Notes: a model not told the origin generated them from the letters alone. A stretch of 64,000 bases of DNA from Thalassia testudinum (GCA_037157565.1 JAZHRO010000073.1:97442001-97506000); one strand, 5' to 3'; positions 31,742 to 43,745 are shown, counted from the stretch's first letter. Numbers and translations are program-made.

Positions 31742-34700
31742 ATGCACGGGCGACGGTCCCAAAAGCCACACCTTGAGGGACCATCTGATTTCGCCCCCCG
31801 TAGCAAGAAATCATTGTTTTCTTCCCCCTCGTCTTCTAGAAAAATGGAAAACCCAGGAAGCCGTCAAAAAAATTCTGCTTCCACTTCTAACCCGTCAGCC
31901 GACCCACAAGCTGACTCCACCCTCCCTCACCTTCCTAACTTGGAGCAACCAGAAATATCAGCAGGGCCAGGTGGCCCTCCAATTATAACCCATGATACAA
32001 ATCCCTTTGCATTAATGGTTGACCATTTGGCTCGGCTACAACAAAATCAAGAAGATCTAGCTAGGACTGTCACGAACCTAGCTAATTAAGGACAAAATCC
32101 ACCACCTCGCCAACAGCCTGTCGTTCCTCTTAAGGATTTCTATGATCCTTCCAATTATGAGGAAAGACCAGGGGTGGTCATACCACAAGGGGATTTTGAA
32201 ATCAAACCCGCTATTCTAAACCTTATCAAGCATTTTCATGGTCTTCCAAGAGAGGACCCTTTTTGTCATCTCGAGGAATTAACTGTCCTCGCTCAAACCA
32301 CTCGTTCCCGCCATGTGCAGGAAGACATGTGGTTAATGAGACTCTTTCCTCTCTCTCTCAAAGACAAAGCATCACATTGGTTTAGAACAGTTGGGCGTCC
32401 TATTACCACCTGGCCCCAATTAAAAAGTGCTTTTCTTAAAAAAAATTTTCCGATCGGTCGAACAAATGCATTAAGAAGATCTATAACGACCTTTCAACAA
32501 AAAATTGGTGAACCCCTCCATGAAGCTTGGGAAAGATTTCAGGAACTTCTAAGAAGTTGTCCCCACCATGAAATTCCACAATGGCAGCTAGTGCAGATCT
32601 TCTATCATGGATTAGAAGATCAATTAAAACGATTTGTGGATGCCTCATGTGGGGGCAATTTTCTTAACAAAGACGCCGAAAGTGCCTATCTTCTCTTTGA
32701 AGAAATGAGTGAAAACTCATTTAACATGACTTCAATGGACACTTTTGGCAGATCACAAAACCCCAGACATGGAGTCCATGAAATTGACTCCAAAACCACC
32801 TCTGTTCCAGTCACACAAGATGATTTATATATGTTAGCTCAACGACTGGACCAGATGCAAATTCACCAAAAGAAAATAGAAGAAAAGCTCACAAACAAAC
32901 AAGCTCCACACGTCCACTCTCCACACACTAACCCCCCACACATTCTCCGAAGAGAGAATCTACACAATATCGATGCCACATCTGTTGACCAGCAATTCCC
33001 GGCTGATTTCCCGCAAGATTTAACTGGGAATTTTGACCAAAATATTGTTGATTCCACCTCGGAAACTATTTATGCTCTCCAGGAGCAATTTAGAAACCCC
33101 TCCAACATTTCCAATCAAAATTGGAGGACTAACCCGAATCACTCCTGGAAAAACCCGAATCCGATTCCTTTTCCCAAACAAAACTATTTTGGGAATTATG
33201 GGCAACCTTTGTATCAACCTGGACCATCCCAGGATGATATTAATAATCAGGTCATGAAAACTCTACAAGGAATGCAGACTCAAATGACAGAAGTAACCCG
33301 CATGGTTACCAATTTACAACAACAAGTTAAGGTTACTCCTGATCATCGACCTATTGGGAATTTACCATCCCAACCCATGCCCAACCCAAACAATCAAAGG
33401 AGTCAATTCCAAGGTGGATATCACAGTCAACCTATTCATCCAGCACCTCAGCATCCGCCGGGTTTCAATAACAGCCAGGCTCCCCGTCCTCACCCTAGAA
33501 ACAACCAGACTGCAAATGCAGTTACCTTGAGGAATGGGAAAACCACTCAAAATACCCTGCCTGTTAAAGAAACCCGCTCTAATGACACACAGATTAACTC
33601 TTCCCCTCCTATTGTTCAGGAACCAATTCACGTAAAACAGGGCAACCCTGCCCCATTTCCACAAGCCCTCCACTCTTCAAAAAAGAAAAAAACAAAATCT
33701 GAGCCCACTGAGAAGGAATTAATGGATTTATTTGGGCAAGTAGAAATTAATATCCCTATCCTAGATGCCATTAAGTATATCCCTGCCTATGCAAAATTAT
33801 TAAAAGATTTATGTACTCCAAAAAGGCAGCCCAAGAATTTAGGAAAGGTGATTCTTCCAGAGACAGTCAGCTCAGTTGTGCAGAGCCAACTGCCTCTTAA
33901 GAGAAAAGATCCCGGCGCCCCCCTAATCCAAGTTATCATTAATGGTACCTCATTTGATCGCGCTCTGTTGGATCTTGGTGCCTCAATTAATCTTATCCCC
34001 ACAATTATTTTTGAGGAATTTAAGATCGGTGAATTGAAACCTGTTGAGGTTACTCTCCAATTAGCCGACCGATCTACGATTAAACCAAGGGGAATTGTTG
34101 AAGATGTTCTTGTCCGGGTCAAAGATTGTCTATTCGCAGTAGACTTTTTAGTCCTGGACATAGAGGTACCTGAAGCACTTAAGTTTGCCCCCATTATTCT
34201 TGGAAGACCATTCTTGGCCACCGCCCGCGCCAATATTGATTGTGATTCTGGAAAGATGAAGATCATGTGTGGCGGTGAATCTATAACCCTAGACATTTTT
34301 CAAGCCTCTAGGCGATTCCAGGAACCAGATTTCTTTGATGATTCGGATTCAGAAATAGAAAACATTGTGGAAGAAACATTGCAGATTTCCCAATTAGGTT
34401 CCTGTTTTGCTGTAAGTAAGGTTCCTGAACAATCTACTTTTTCTCACCCTTCCACCTCAACTACACAACCAGCTAACATTCCAGCTGACCCTTTCACTCT
34501 CACCTCACCTCTAACCCACAAAGCAGAAACTCTTTCGGAACCGGGCCTACAATTGGAATTAAAACCTTTGCCCGATTCACTTAAATATGTTTTCCTGGGT
34601 CCAAATCAGACCCTGCCCCTGATTATAAATTCTAGACTCACCGGGGCACAAGAGCACAAACTTCTCCAGGTTATGAGTAAATATCGAAAAGCTATTGGCT

Positions 34701-34810
34701 GGACCCTTTCTGATCTTAAAGGCATTCATCCGTCCTATTGTACGCACCGTATATTTTTAGAGGACGATTCTCGCCCCTCCCGCCAACCACAAAAGGCGCT
34801 TGAATCCTAG
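31742..34810 (+). pseudogene. A gag and aspartic protease (one premature stop)
   Basis: The frame opens with ATG at 31742, just after an in-frame TAG at 31736, and runs to a stop at 34808. A TAA at 32087 interrupts it after 115 codons; a CAA to TAA change would explain it. Downstream the frame continues without ATG use into the capsid core (FPLSLKDKASHWFR, EPLHEAWERFQELLR, PQWQLVQIFYHGL), a Gln/Asn/Pro-rich linker (about 33080-33560) and retropepsin. The protease shows LDLGASINLIP (Asp codon at 33971), QLADRSTIKPRGIVEDV and PIILGRPFLATARANID. No CCHC zinc knuckle is visible. Gag assembles the particle and protease matures it. The frame ends 11 bases into the pol ORF, which is in another frame. 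Apart from the two lesions it looks intact. Confidence 0.93.
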
Positions 34811-37448
34811 TATGCAGGAGGTGGTAAAAAAGGAGATTATTAAGTGGCTGGATGCTGATATCATCTACCCCATTTCTGACAGCTCCTGGGTTAGTCCAAC
34901 TCAAGTTGTCCCCAAAAAGGCTGGACTAACAGTTGTCACCAATGAAAAGGGGGAAAATATAGCCACTCGAACTGCTTCTTGGCGCGTGTGTATAGATTAT
35001 CGAAAATTAAACACCGCCACTAAGAAGGATCATTTCCCGCTCCCTTTTATTGATCAAATCTTGGAGCGGTTAGCCGGATGGGAATTTTACTATTTTTTGG
35101 ACGGTTATTCTGGCTATAATCAAGTAGCGGTTCGTCCTGAGGACCAGGATAAAACAACTTTCACCTGCCCCTTCGGAACCTTTGCTTTCCGAAGAATGCC
35201 CTTCGGTCTTTGCAACGCACCTGCGACTTTTCAAAGGTGCATGCTTGCAATTTTTTCAGACCTGGTAGGTGAATGTTTAGAAGTTTTTATGGATGACTTC
35301 TCTATTTTTGGAGATTCTTTTGATCATTGCCTCAAAAATCTTGAAAGAACCCTCCAAAAGTGCATAGAAGTTAGCCTGGTCCTCAGCTGGGAAAAAAGCC
35401 ATTTCATGGTCCAAGAAGGTATTGTCTTGGGCCATGTTATTTCTAAACAAGGAATTGTGGTAGATAAAGCAAAAATAGATGCTATATCTAAGCTCCCACC
35501 GCCCACTACTGTCAAACAAATCAGATCCTTTTTGGGTCATGTGGGTTTCTATCGTCGATTCATACAAAACTTTTCCCAAATCTCCAAGCCTTTAAGTCAG
35601 CTTCTTACTAAAGACCAGCCATTTGATTTTAATAATAAGTGCCTAGAGAGTTTTTTGAGGTTGAAGAAAGAGGTTACTGAGGCACCAATATTGCAGGGAC
35701 CTGACTGGAATAGTCCCTTTGAATTAATGACAGATGCCTCAGATTTTGCTGTAGGGGCCGTTCTAGGGCAAAGAATTGGCAAGAAACCCGTTGTGATCTA
35801 TTATGCTAGCAAAACCCTTGATGACGCACAACGGAATTACACGGTTACTGAAAAGGAACTTCTTGCCATTGTATTTGCCTTGGAAAAATTTAGATCTTAT
35901 CTGTTGGGGTCACGTGTCACTGTTTATACAGACCACTCAGCAATTAAATATTTGCTGACTAAGAAAGATGCGAAACCCCGCCTTATCCGTTGGATTCTGC
36001 TGCTCCAGGAATTTGACCTGGAAATCAAGGATAAGGCGGGATTGCACAATGTAGTGGCCGATCATCTCTCTCGTCTTATGACAAATGACATAATTACCCC
36101 ACCAGATCAGTTCCCTGATGAAAGTATTTTAGCTGCTACAACCCTCCCTTGGTTTGCACCCATTGCAAACTACTTAGCAACAGAACAAATCCCCGCTGAT
36201 TGGCCAAAAACAAAACGGGATAAGTTCTTTGCTGATATTAAATATTATTTTTGGGAGGAGCCCGACCTTTTCCGCATTTGTGCCGATCAGGTTATTCGAC
36301 GATGTGTCCCTGATTCTGAAATCCATGATATCTTAACACATTGTCACTCAATGGCCTGTGGCGGACATTTTTCGGGCAAGAAAACTGCAGCTAAAATCCT
36401 TATTGCAGGATTTTATTGGCACAGCTTGCACAAAGATGCTCATGACTTCGTTCGGTCCTGTGTGCGTTGCCAGAGCATCGGCAACATGACTCGAAAGGAT
36501 ATGATGCCCCTTAATCCTATTTTAGAGGTTGAAATTTTCGATGTTTGGGGCATCGACTTCATGGGACCGTTCATCAACTCTGGTGGGTATTTGTATATAT
36601 TAGTCGCAGTAGACTATGTTTCTAAATGGATAGAAGCAATACCCACCCGCACTAGTGATCACCGTGTGGTTGTCGAATTTCTTCAGAAAAATATTTTCTC
36701 AAGATTCGGCATACCAAAAGCCATTATCAGTGACGGAGGCTCACATTTCACCCACTCACAATTCCGTCACCTCCTTTCTAAATACGGGGTTAATCATAAA
36801 ATTTCCACACCATATCACCCCCAAACTAATGGCCAGGCTGAAGTTTCTAACCGGGAAATTAAAAATATTCTACAAAAGACGGTTAGGTCCGACCGTAAAG
36901 ACTGGTCCACCAAATTGGACGACGCTTTATGGGCCTACCGTACCGCTTTTAAAACTCCGCTTGGCATGTCTCCCTTCCATCTGATTTTCGGGAAGGCATG
37001 CCATCTCCCGGTAGAATTAGAACATAGGGCTTTTTGGGCAATAAAACAACTTAATATGGATTTATCTGATGCCGGTAACCATAGAAAATTACAATTAACT
37101 GAATTGGAAGAATTACGTAATTTTTCCTATGAAAATGCAAGGATTTATAAAGACCGAACAAAGAAATTTCACGATAAATATATTGTTCGGAAACACTTTG
37201 ACGTTAATCAATGTGTTTGGCTTTTCGATGCGAGATTACGTCTTTTTCCTGGCAAATTAAAATCTAAATGGACCAGCCCCTTTATTGTCCATAAAACATA
37301 TCCATACTGCGCTGTTGACCTTTTTGATCCACAAACTAATTCGATATTTCAAGTCAATGGCCAGCGTTTAAAGCCCTATTTTGACCATACGCCTAAAATT
37401 CCATCTGAATCTTTTAATTTTACTGAGCCAACCACCCTTGATCACTAG
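34791..37448 (+). pseudogene. A pol: reverse transcriptase, RNase H, integrase
   Basis: About 880 codons are open. Pol joins gag-protease by a one-base shift in the A-run near 34791-34794; one extra A relative to the usual Athila layout explains it. Numbered from 34800, RT has [33 protein letters not shown] and the catalytic FMDDFSIFG (residue about 164). RNase H has [13 protein letters not shown] (about 310), [11 protein letters not shown] and DHLSR. Integrase has the HHCC finger ([11 protein letters not shown], about 515; CVRCQ, about 555) and the DDE triad in WGIDFMGPF (585), IISDGGSHF (643) and [11 protein letters not shown] (680). A chromodomain is absent. The C-terminus has [11 protein letters not shown], a GPF/GPY-like module. 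All catalytic motifs are present, so the only pol defect I see is the frame junction. Confidence 0.95.
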
Positions 37449-37608
37449 TACACATCACGCCCGGTTGAATAGCGTAAAAGATAGCACTAGATGGGAGGTA
37501 ACCCATCATTTTCTTGTTTTCCTTTTTTTTTTTTTTCTTTTTCCAGGTTTTGTTCATCCTAAACCCGACCGTCATCACTAAGGTGATCCCTTTTCCCTCC
37601 TAATGCAT

Positions 37609-37640
37609 GAGGACATGGCATATCTTAAGCATGGGGGGGT
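37609..37640 (+). promoter_or_regulatory. A internal polypurine module
   Basis: GAGGACATGGCAT is followed by CTTAAGCATGGGGGGGTG. It lies 1.25 kb before the 3' LTR. Equivalent modules lie about 1.2 kb before the 3' LTR in B, C and H. Confidence 0.7.
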
Positions 37641-37723
37641 GTTTTTAAATTTTTATGATCGATTCAGGATGTTCAAAACCTAAAAACATGCAATTTTCTT
37701 TAATTTATTTCCTGCTTGCATAC

Positions 37724-37727
<4 letters not shown>

Positions 37728-37757
<30 letters not shown>
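37728..37757. repeat. (TA)n microsatellite
   Basis: About 15 uninterrupted TA units in the A 3' non-coding region. Confidence 0.95.
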
Positions 37758-37760
<3 letters not shown>

Positions 37761-38845
37761 TGAGGAAAAATTTTGAAATCGGGACTAAGGTCAAAAAATT
37801 CACTTCTGGTACAATGGGATTTAATCTTTAACAAACTAAGGATGAGGATTTGGATCTGATCATTAGAATTCCAGGGTCTATTTTAGACTAGATCAGATAT
37901 CCTTCTCTAAAATTCCACCTGAACTCATGATAGTTCAGGTGACTTGATCCTATTTTGTAATATGGAAAGTATTTGACTTAGTTTTTGACTCAAAAACTTG
38001 CGGTTCTCGAGAAACTTCTTGTGTCAATTTTCACACACAAGCTAACATTTAAAAACAACTAAAAATTTGAAAAACTCCCTTGTTTGGATTTAGTAAAAGT
38101 CTGAATCAGGTCATTGGTTTGAGTTGCCACCGTCGAGAAGAAGGAAAATACCTTCTTTGAGGATGCGATGTTAACATGTTACCGCCTCGGCGCTGCTCTA
38201 TATCTATATTTCATATCTTTAGACGGAGCATTAAAGTGCATTTCAGCAGCTCAAGTGTCTTGGACGATGCTCTACCTATAGCGTCGGAGCAAGAGCTTGA
38301 GTTTGCTTGGAGCGCCCCTTTTCACCGCATCTTGTTTTGGGGTTGTGAGCTCCTGGGTGGTGTCATGGACAGTGCTATCCCGAAGTACTGGCGCCAGAGC
38401 CCCCTCGAGGAATGGTAATGGGAATGATGATACCGACACATCTGTTGTAAGACTAAGCTAAAAATAAGCATGGGGGAGAAAAAAAAATAATAATAATAAT
38501 AATAACACGTCCTTATTAAGGTTGGCTTTTCACAAGCACCGACACAAGGTTTTAAAGGAATTTGCAAGTTGCGAATCAGATTCATGAGCCAGAAAAATCC
38601 TAAAAACAAACATTTCAAGTCATCTGAATTAACAAGGGGTTAATTTGTGAATTTTCTGAGGATATATTGATCCCGTTCTATCTAATGGTTGGATCCAAAA
38701 ACAAATCCTGATGTTTATCTTCAATAAATCCCGTATCTCCTGTGTTTTAATCTACCAAGGTCCCTTAATCTCTTTTTCTCCTCAAAAGTCAAAAAAATTA
38801 GATTTCCCAAAAATTCCGTTTTCCAAAAAAAAAAAAAATTAATGT

Positions 38846-38882
38846 TTTGCTAAGAGACTAGCAAAAGATAAGCATGGGGGTG
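38846..38882 (+). promoter_or_regulatory. A terminal hairpin and polypurine tract
   Basis: GCTA-AGAGAC-TAGC is followed by AAAAGATAAGCATGGGGGTG, immediately before the 3' LTR TGAT. Confidence 0.85.
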
Positions 38883-41132
38883 TGATAAACACCAGTTTAT
38901 CATCATTTTTATGCTTTAAAACTAACCTAGCTCTTAGGATTTTACTCCGCAAATGGGTTTTTGGGCTGCATTTAGGCATAAATTAGGATAGGCATGCATT
39001 GCATTTTTTATTGTTATTTTAATGTGTTTTTGTGAGTGTTAGGGATGTACAGATTCACAGATCCCTAAAACCCTAGCACTCAAGAAGGCAATTGGTGAAG
39101 GAGAAGCCCAGACTAGTTGGAACCCAGCTTGATCCAGCTCACCAAAGCTGGAACCTAGCATACTTTAACTAGGGTTAGCTCATCCCAGCTCCATTCAGCT
39201 AATCTCAGCTGGATGGCAGCTCAAGAGAGTTCACCTTAGCTCACCCTAGCTCAAGTCAGCTCAGATCCAGCTCAACTTAGCTGAGTCTAGCTCACCTCAG
39301 CTCCCACTAGTTCACAGGCAGCTCTAGCTAGCTCAGCTGAGTTGACAGGAGTTCACCCCAGCTCAGATCCAACTACATCCAGCTCCACTCAACTCCAGCC
39401 AGCTGAAGAAGAATTCATCTCAGCTCAGGAAGCTCAAGTCCAGCTCCCAAGGATTCAGCTTAGCTCATCTCAGTTGAGCTAAGCTACCTTAGCTGCCTCA
39501 ACCAGCTTGATTCTCCCCGATAGCACCAGACCTAGCTCACCTTAGCTCATTTTGGTAGAAGCTAGCTCACTTTAGCTTGGCTTAGCAACTAGCAAAGAAC
39601 TAGCAAGCTAAGCCAGCTAGAGTAGCCCCATGCCAGCCTCTTCAGCAGCAGCCAGCTCCAGCTCCAGCTCCAGACTTCTTCTCCTCAGCTCCCTCCTCCA
39701 AACCCTAGCTCCAACACCTTCTCCTCTACTCCTCCATTAGCTAAGCTAGCTTAGCTTAGCTTAACTTAGCTATGCTCCAACTTCCTTGGCTTGTACTACC
39801 CCAAAAACCCACCTACCAACTCTACCCAACTAGCTCCACCTAAGCTCCACATAAGCTAACCTACTTGGCACCAACCTAACCTACCCACCACCTCCAAAAG
39901 ACACCTAAAATTGGCGCCAGAAACTACCCATAACCACCCCTTAATGGCGCCACTTTTCCCTCCAAAATCCCCCCCTCATCTCCACCACACAATCCTCCTT
40001 GAATCCATCTCCACCATCCACCTAACCCTCCTTCTAGAAGACCCCATGTTGGCGCCAACATGGGGGTGTCTCTCCACCACCAAAAGACACCAACACCACC
40101 ATAACCACCCCCTTTAACACCCCTTGGGGTGGCGCAAACTAACCCTAGCCATAGGATCACCAACCACCCTCATCCTTCCATCCTAGCCCTCCATTTCAAG
40201 GGGTACCTTAACCCCCCATCCTACCCTATAAAAAGACCACTACCCACCACCATTCAGGCCATCCTTGGCTAGCCATTTCAATCTCATATTCCACCAAGAA
40301 TCCCACATCCAAGAGAGAAGAAGAAGAAGAAGATTAAGGGGATATTCTGTCCCCTTGGTGCCTTCCCCTCTTCCCTTCTCTCTTGGGTCACGCCAGCCAA
40401 AGGAGAAGCCAGGCAAGGAAGATCTTGGAGGAGATCTTGAAGGTGGTCACGCCACCTTGGAGGAGTTTTAAGGGTGGTGCACGCCCACCCCTTTGGAGAG
40501 AGCATTAAAGGTGGTAGCTTCCACCTTGGAGGAGCTCTCAAGGAAGGAGAAGAAGGAGGCCCTCTTTTCAAGCCAAGGAGCAGCTAGGCTTGGAGCAAGA
40601 AGACAACCTTCTTCACCATTGTTACAAGAGGATTTGTGTTTCTTTTCTTGCTTTTAAATTGTTCAATTCTAGTAGAAGCTTTCCTCTACTTGTCCTTGAA
40701 AAGAACACTCATTCTACTCAATCAAAAATTGCCTTCTTTTAAGCTTTTTATTGCAGTTGTTTGTTTTGGTTCTAGCACTTATTTCACCTCTTCTTCCTAA
40801 TTACCCTAGGCCTACACTTGCCTAGAGTGAGCTTAGGAAGAAGATATTTCTATCTTTTAGATTTTTAATCATTTGTAGGTGTTAGTTCTTTTCGCTACAA
40901 TCTGCCGTTTGCCCTCGTCTTTTCAAAATACAAAAAAATTACATATTGAAAAATATTAAAAAGAAAGTTGAGATTGTATTCCAAGAAAGAGAATCATTAT
41001 TGCAATTTTTGCCTCCTTGGACGACCCTAGATACTCCCCTATCTAGGATATAAATTTTAAAAGCGAAAGCGGATTCGCGTGTTACAACGACGTAAAAAAC
41101 TGCTTTTACAAATCACGCGTATTTCGCTATCA
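38883..41132 (+). repeat. A 3' LTR
   Basis: It has the same length as the 5' LTR (offset 10,980 bases), with about 20 substitutions and no gaps by eye. The AGCT array, palindrome (40042-40065), TATA box (40227-40234) and U5 hairpin (41092-41109) are all preserved. Confidence 0.97.
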
Positions 41133-41137
41133 TTCCC
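41133..41137. repeat. A target-site duplication, right copy
   Basis: TTCCC, identical to 27898-27902. Confidence 0.93.
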
Positions 41138-42358
41138 CGCTTCTTCCCTAAGCGTTTTGAGAATTATTGTGCATTTTTGTGAGCTGGGTTCTGGACAACC
41201 GGCCAATGGCTATTACCCACGACAACTTTCCAGCCATACTCGTGCGGTAAGCTGTGGTTTTGTTTATTTTTTTTTTTCTCCTTTTTCTATACATATTTTT
41301 TTCTTTTTCTTATATTTTTTTTCATTAAGTAGGTGGCTTCCCTGATCTAAGATTTACCTAAAGGCAGTACAATGAAAATGGTCTTGTGACTGGGCTCTGA
41401 ACAACTGGCTGATGAGCTATTACCACCGACAACTTGCCAACCATACCACCCTAGATAGTTCATTAGCTACCCAATTATTGAAGAAACCGCCGAAAAGTGA
41501 GTCAGTGCAAAAAATGTGTGTAGATGCTTAGGCTTAAAGTCCCCTCAAATCAGAGGACGGGTTGATAAGTCGCATACTTATCATACCAATTTATTTACCA
41601 ACTTAAAATGAATTTTAATTGGCGAGGACTCGAGACTAAGTCCACATTCGAGTCAACAACTGGGCTAATTAAGCCCGAAGACCTAAAGAGTCTAAGTGTT
41701 TAGGTCCTCTCGTATCATTTCCTAAAGTTAATAAGTTCTAAATGCCTAAGTTCACTTTTCCTAATTTCTTTCTTTTTATATCTTTTTCAAATTTTCAATT
41801 TTTTTAATTTATAATAAACTAAAAGAAATTCTACGGAGTTAACAAAATGATTTAGGGAATTGATTATCCACTCCCCATGCCGAAATGATGCAATGTCCTC
41901 TTTGTAAAAATAAAGACATGAAAAAGGTAGAGTAAACAGAATATCACATAAATTTCATGACAACCTGGTCAGCTCCACAGAGAGAAGAGAGTATACACAA
42001 ACGCTAAGTTTAATACCTTCAGCTAAGCATAATATACATACAAGGAAGAAATTGGGAATTAACAAGTACGAGTCAGAATCAAAATAAAAAGATTGATCCT
42101 CAAACCCATCAGCAGAAGATGTCCACAGACGTGGACTAGATTATGGTGCAGACCCATGCCCCAGGGTCGAGTGATTCTATGGTTCTAGATGAAAATCACC
42201 TAGAATCGAAGGTTGTTAAGCTTGTGGGGTCGGGCCTATAGTTTTGTGGTGTGCAACCCAAGACCAAAATGGCAGACAATAGGTAGATCTGGTTCAATAG
42301 GTGCAGTTGTCCACTTAGTATCTTGCTCAGAAAAATAATCAGTTATTTCGAGCTTAGG
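41138..42358 (-). mobile_element. B 3' non-coding block, part 2
   Basis: B continues to the right of A. The internal polypurine module is at 41869-41900 (minus) and the GCTTAGCTGAAGGT motif at 42001-42030. The conserved phrase GGGCATGGGTCTGCACCATAATC (minus, near 42160) corresponds to C near 50050 and D near 63785. No open frame is maintained. Confidence 0.7.
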
Positions 42359-43745
42359 TTACACGTGAAAGATATCGTAAGGGTCCTGGTAGAGAGTAGG
42401 TGGTTTTTGGTCAATAGGAACCCTTAGATCCAAAATTGTTTTACCCTCAAAATTAGCCTCCCAAATATTCATTTCAACATTCCTATCCTCCAACATCAAG
42501 TGCTCAGGTTCTGGGAACTCTAGCATACCGTTCACCCCATAAGATTTACCCAAGTCCAGAAATTGTGGCTGACTTAGAATTGACTTGGGTACAATGATTT
42601 CCAAATCAAATCATTCCGTTTGAGGTGTGATTGAGGAATGGGGCTATTGATTGAATCTTCCAGTAAATGAGGATTTGAATCCTCCAAGTTAGCCCCAACA
42701 GAATCCAAATCTTCAATAATTAAGCTTTCAAACTGTTCGTCAGATTCCTCAAGCCCGTTTGTCTCACTAAAATCATCTTCCTTATGCTCAAGTATGACTC
42801 ACTAAGAGATTCTTCACCCTCAGAATCAAAGAATCCATCATCCTCATTTATATCTGTCTCAAAATCGATTGTCATTCCATGGTCCGTGGAGACATATTTT
42901 TCGTCATTCCCTGGCTCTAGAATCTCGGGTGAGAAACTCGATTCATCCTTAAACGTTTGCTCTAGCCCAACCTAATCATCTCCAATTGTAGAATATGTAT
43001 TCCCCCCGATAGGCACCTGAGCGGGTTCAAACATTGGCTCTTCTGAAAGGGGTTCATCTTGAGAATCATCCCAAGATTTGACTAGGGCAACCACAAATTT
43101 CATCCTTAGCCTCGACAATTTCCCAAGAAGAAACTCACCCAGGTCCCTATCCTTAACACTTTGGAGCAAATCCAATAAAGAACTATTAACTTCATTAATC
43201 ATTTTGATCATAGGCTCCAGTGCTTCAATGCATGGTGTTGGCTGAGCATCTAAAGATTGTATGGTGTTCCTAAAGTTAGCCAACACCCTATCTTGGATCT
43301 GGTTCACCTAAATCGACTGGTTCGGTTCAGGGTTGAGTGGGTTTGGGTTAAATTTATGGGAGTCAAGATGTCGAGGTTCTCGGGTCCCTCCTTGATAGTA
43401 GGTCATTTCAGGTTTTTTAAAGGATGGTGGCGACCTATATTTAGCATAATTCTGGGGAGGGTAAGTGCTATAATCAGCATATCCTTCATGGTTCTAGATC
43501 TGGTTAGGTTGATCATCAAAGGATGGAGATCTATAATTATTGTAGCTCTGGGAAGGATAGTAATCATGGTCTTGTTGTACAGGGTTAGGCCCTGGACACT
43601 GAGGTCCAGATTCATATCCCCAATCAAAGTTATCTTGACTAGTGGATGGGTAATCATAAGTCGAGTTGGGATAGTAATCATCTTGAGGATACGTGTTGGT
43701 AGGAGGGTAGGATTGGAAATATGTGAAAGATGTGCAAGGATACAT
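42359..43745 (-). pseudogene. B ORF: Tyr/Pro-rich then acidic protein (broken)
   Basis: The first ATG is at 43745 (minus), giving MYPCTSF, followed by a tyrosine/proline/asparagine-rich low-complexity part (TYPQDDYYPNSTYDYPS). Next come VNQ/MNQIQDRVLANFRNTIQSL, a leucine-rich helix (SSLLDLLQSVKDRDLGEFLL), LRMKFVVALVKSWDDSQDEP, an acidic stretch, and the C-terminal KSILSQPQFLDLG with YQDPYDIFHV. C and D encode the same order. Pieces lie at 43494-43799, 42972-43307 and 42359-42604, separated by stops and frame changes. I do not recognise the protein. It has no protease, RT or integrase motif. It sits where gag should be, so it may be a highly diverged gag or a novel retroelement protein. Confidence 0.65.

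Larger units (their letters stand above)
37449..38845 (+). mobile_element. A 3' non-coding region
   Basis: No ORF of interest is present, so there is no env-like gene. GATGGGAGGTAACCCATC follows pol near 37490. The internal polypurine module is at 37609-37640, a (TA)n run at 37728-37757, and a second AAGCATGGGGG copy near 38467 precedes an (AAT)n run. Confidence 0.75.
27903..41132 (+). mobile_element. A: nearly complete Athila-lineage Ty3/gypsy retrotransposon
   Basis: This is a 13,230-bp element with two 2250-bp LTRs (TG...CA), a perfect TTCCC duplication, an 18-nt tRNA-Asp primer site, gag-protease, RT-RNaseH-integrase and a 3' polypurine tract. I counted about 20 mismatches between the LTRs (0.9%) and no length difference, so the insertion is recent. 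With the commonly used 1.3e-8 substitutions per site per year this is roughly 0.3-0.4 million years. Integrase after RNaseH marks Ty3/gypsy. The tRNA-Asp primer and LDLGASIN protease point to the Athila lineage. No env-like ORF is visible after pol. Confidence 0.97.

Noticed and set aside
32087..32089. TAA in the A gag as a programmed readthrough stop
   Set aside because: It sits 115 codons into gag, far before protease, where no plant retroelement uses readthrough; a CAA-to-TAA mutation is simpler.
33968..33985. A protease considered inactive because of DLGA instead of DTGA/DSGA
   Set aside because: DLGA-type active sites are usual in Athila-lineage proteases, and the same form recurs in E2 (DLGS).
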